NCBI GenBank assembly: GCA_017480445.1
Contig: JAFVAO010000025.1
Coordinates: forward strand, 1-64,000
From: Lachnospiraceae bacterium
GTDB taxonomy: Bacteria; Bacillota; Clostridia; Lachnospirales; Lachnospiraceae
Length of the DNA: 64,000 nucleotides
Reading direction: 5' to 3'
The translations under genes were made by a program, and so were the position numbers. Shown piece after piece: positions 62,878-64,000 of the stretch (positions are counted from its first letter, which is position 1; each line of letters begins with the position of its first letter). The notes beneath the pieces were generated by a model. It saw nothing but the letters and a program-made list of their open reading frames with translations. It ran no database searches and was not told the DNA's origin.

Positions 62878-63741
62878 TTATCTCCTCTCCAGCGTCATAC
62901 GCCCCAGACGTCCGCTCCGGAAGTCATCGATCAAAAGCTGGGCCGCACGACCGGTGTCCGGCGTTTCTCCTTTGCCGAAACATTTGCGCTGCACGGCAAT
63001 CTGCTCCAAAATCTGCGCAGCCTCCTGTGTGTCCGGCGCGGCGGATATGGCATTCTCCGGCAGCGCATACCGTTCTGTGAGCGCCGTCGGGTACAGTGTC
63101 TGTATCTCACGAATCAGATCCCACGCCAACTCTTCCTCCTGAATGATCTCATCATTCATCGACCCGATAAACGCAAGTCGCATCCCCACGTCCTGATCCT
63201 CAAATTTGGGCCACAGAATCCCCGGCGTATCCAATAATTCAAGATTTTTGTTCAGCCGGATCCATTGTTTTCCCTTGGTTACGCCCGGCTTGTTGCCCGT
63301 CTTCGTACACGCCTTGCCCGCAAACGAATTGATAAAGGTGGACTTGCCCACATTGGGAATCCCCACCACCATCGCCCGAATCGGCCGGTTTACGATCCCG
63401 CGCTTTCTGTCCCGCTCGATCTTCTCCTTGCAGGCTTCCTGCACCAGCCCGCCTACACGCTTGATTCCCGCGCCGGATTTGGAATTCACCTCCAGCGCAT
63501 GCGCTCCCTGCTCCTCAAAATACCGCATCCAAAGCGCATTTTGCGCCGGATCCGCCAAATCGGACTTATTCAGCAAAACAATACGGGACTTATTGCTCCC
63601 AAGCTCCTGAATATCCGGATTCCGGCTGCTGAACGGAATCCGCGCGTCGACCAGCTCAATGAGCAGATCGTCCAATTTGATGTTTTCCTGCATCATACGA
63701 ACCGCTTTGGTCATATGACCGGGATACCACTGATAATTCAT
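62878..63741 (-). CDS. rbgA: Ribosome biogenesis GTPase A (RbgA/YlqF)
   Basis: Circularly permuted GTPase needed for late 50S assembly (incorporation of L16, L27, L36). The G motifs appear in permuted order: G4 NKSDLAD in IVLLNKSDLADP comes before G1 GIPNVGKSTFI, then the T and DTPG in LLDTPGILWPK. Starts with MNYQWYPGHMTKAVRMM, the family hallmark. 287 residues, normal. Flanked by two signal peptidase genes, as in related Firmicutes. A GGAGTG site precedes ATG 63741. Confidence 0.96.
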   Translation of the reverse strand: MNYQWYPGHMTKAVRMMQENIKLDDLLIELVDARIPFSSRNPDIQELGSNKSRIVLLNKSDLADPAQNALWMRYFEEQGAHALEVNSKSGAGIKRVGGLVQEACKEKIERDRKRGIVNRPIRAMVVGIPNVGKSTFINSFAGKACTKTGNKPGVTKGKQWIRLNKNLELLDTPGILWPKFEDQDVGMRLAFIGSMNDEIIQEEELAWDLIREIQTLYPTALTERYALPENAISAAPDTQEAAQILEQIAVQRKCFGKGETPDTGRAAQLLIDDFRSGRLGRMTLERR

Positions 63742-63754
63742 ACCAACACTCCAT

Positions 63755-64000
63755 TTATTTCACAAAGCCCGCCTGCGTATTGCCAGAGGCATAGCGGAAC
63801 CATATTTTACCGATGATATCGGCGTCCTTCACCGCCCCGATATTCGCGGAACGACTGTCCTCACTGTTGTTGACATTGTCGCCAATACAAAAATACTCGC
63901 CCTTGCCCATCACCAGCGGATTGACAGCAATGCCGCCGTCCAGGATCCGCTCGTCCTCAAACGGGCTCTTTTCGCCGTTGACATACAGGATCCCGTTCTC
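63755..64000 (-). CDS. lepB: Signal peptidase I, second copy, N-terminus beyond window
   Basis: The C-terminal 81 residues of a second type I signal peptidase; the 5' end lies beyond base 64000. Visible are the segment ENGILYVNGEKSPFEDERIL, GKGEYFCIGDNVNNSEDSRS (the conserved GDN..NS.DSR box) and ADIIGKIWFRYASG. The catalytic Ser and Lys would be in the missing part. It precedes rbgA by 13 bases. A paralogue of the lepB copy at 62323-62871. Confidence 0.88.
   Translation of the reverse strand, partial: ENGILYVNGEKSPFEDERILDGGIAVNPLVMGKGEYFCIGDNVNNSEDSRSANIGAVKDADIIGKIWFRYASGNTQAGFVK

Overview
The window looks like a chromosomal segment of an anaerobic, endospore-forming, low-G+C-phylum bacterium (Clostridia, most likely Lachnospiraceae), although its own base composition is moderately GC-rich. 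Supporting signs are a class III (anaerobic) ribonucleotide reductase with NrdR boxes, sporulation genes (spoIVA behind a sigma-E-like promoter, and cotJABC), a tyrosine T-box leader, Shine-Dalgarno starts of the AGGAGG type, and the lepB-rbgA-lepB-rnhB-ylqG-ylqH-yraN gene order known from Firmicutes. Almost everything is on the minus strand. I see no rRNA, tRNA, phage, IS element or CRISPR array.

Layout. 1-6.5 kb: a truncated lipoprotein, a SulP anion transporter, an anchored protein, miaB and pepT. 6.5-16.6 kb: two very large divergent secreted proteins, one a 1994-residue papain-type protease with three long internal repeats, separated by a 440-base region with a long imperfect palindrome. 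16.6-22.8 kb: an AGCS symporter, the cotJABC spore-coat operon, and an NrdR-boxed nrdD-nrdG-dut operon. 22.8-30.5 kb: an eight-gene operon for nucleoside and purine salvage (punA-type phosphorylase, cdd, MTA/SAH deaminase-type amidohydrolase, NCS2 permease) ending with a membrane MutS-like ATPase, a small membrane protein, a HAD phosphatase and a WYL regulator. 30.6-33.8 kb: spoIVA and T-box-controlled tyrS. 33.8-36.8 kb: an AT-rich patch with two small membrane proteins, an XRE regulator and a DUF234-type ATPase, probably acquired. 36.8-40.4 kb: a MoxR/VWA pair, metF and a strongly supported but unclassified structured RNA gene. 40.4-44.5 kb: a BIG2-repeat surface protein coupled to a membrane-anchored partner. 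44.5-49.2 kb: DUF512-der-plsY-gpsA behind a leader with striking repeats. 49.2-54.7 kb: prs (plus strand), a nuclease-family remnant and carB. 54.7-64 kb: one long operon, lepB-rbgA-lepB-rnhB-ylqG-ylqH-yraN-pgeF-response regulator-histidine kinase.

The most unusual points are: (1) the histidine kinase and the FliK-like YlqG, both in that last operon, are each cut by a single in-frame stop (UAG and UGA) with recognisable coding sequence continuing in the same frame; (2) a ~250-nt structured RNA at 40.1-40.3 kb with a near-consensus promoter whose spacer is a perfect palindrome and whose -35 box contains the stop codon of the preceding gene; (3) repeat and hairpin elements at 12.74-12.88 kb and 49.0-49.17 kb; (4) an internally deleted nuclease/transposase relative at 50.6-51.1 kb. 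All assignments come from reading motifs by eye; no database search was run.
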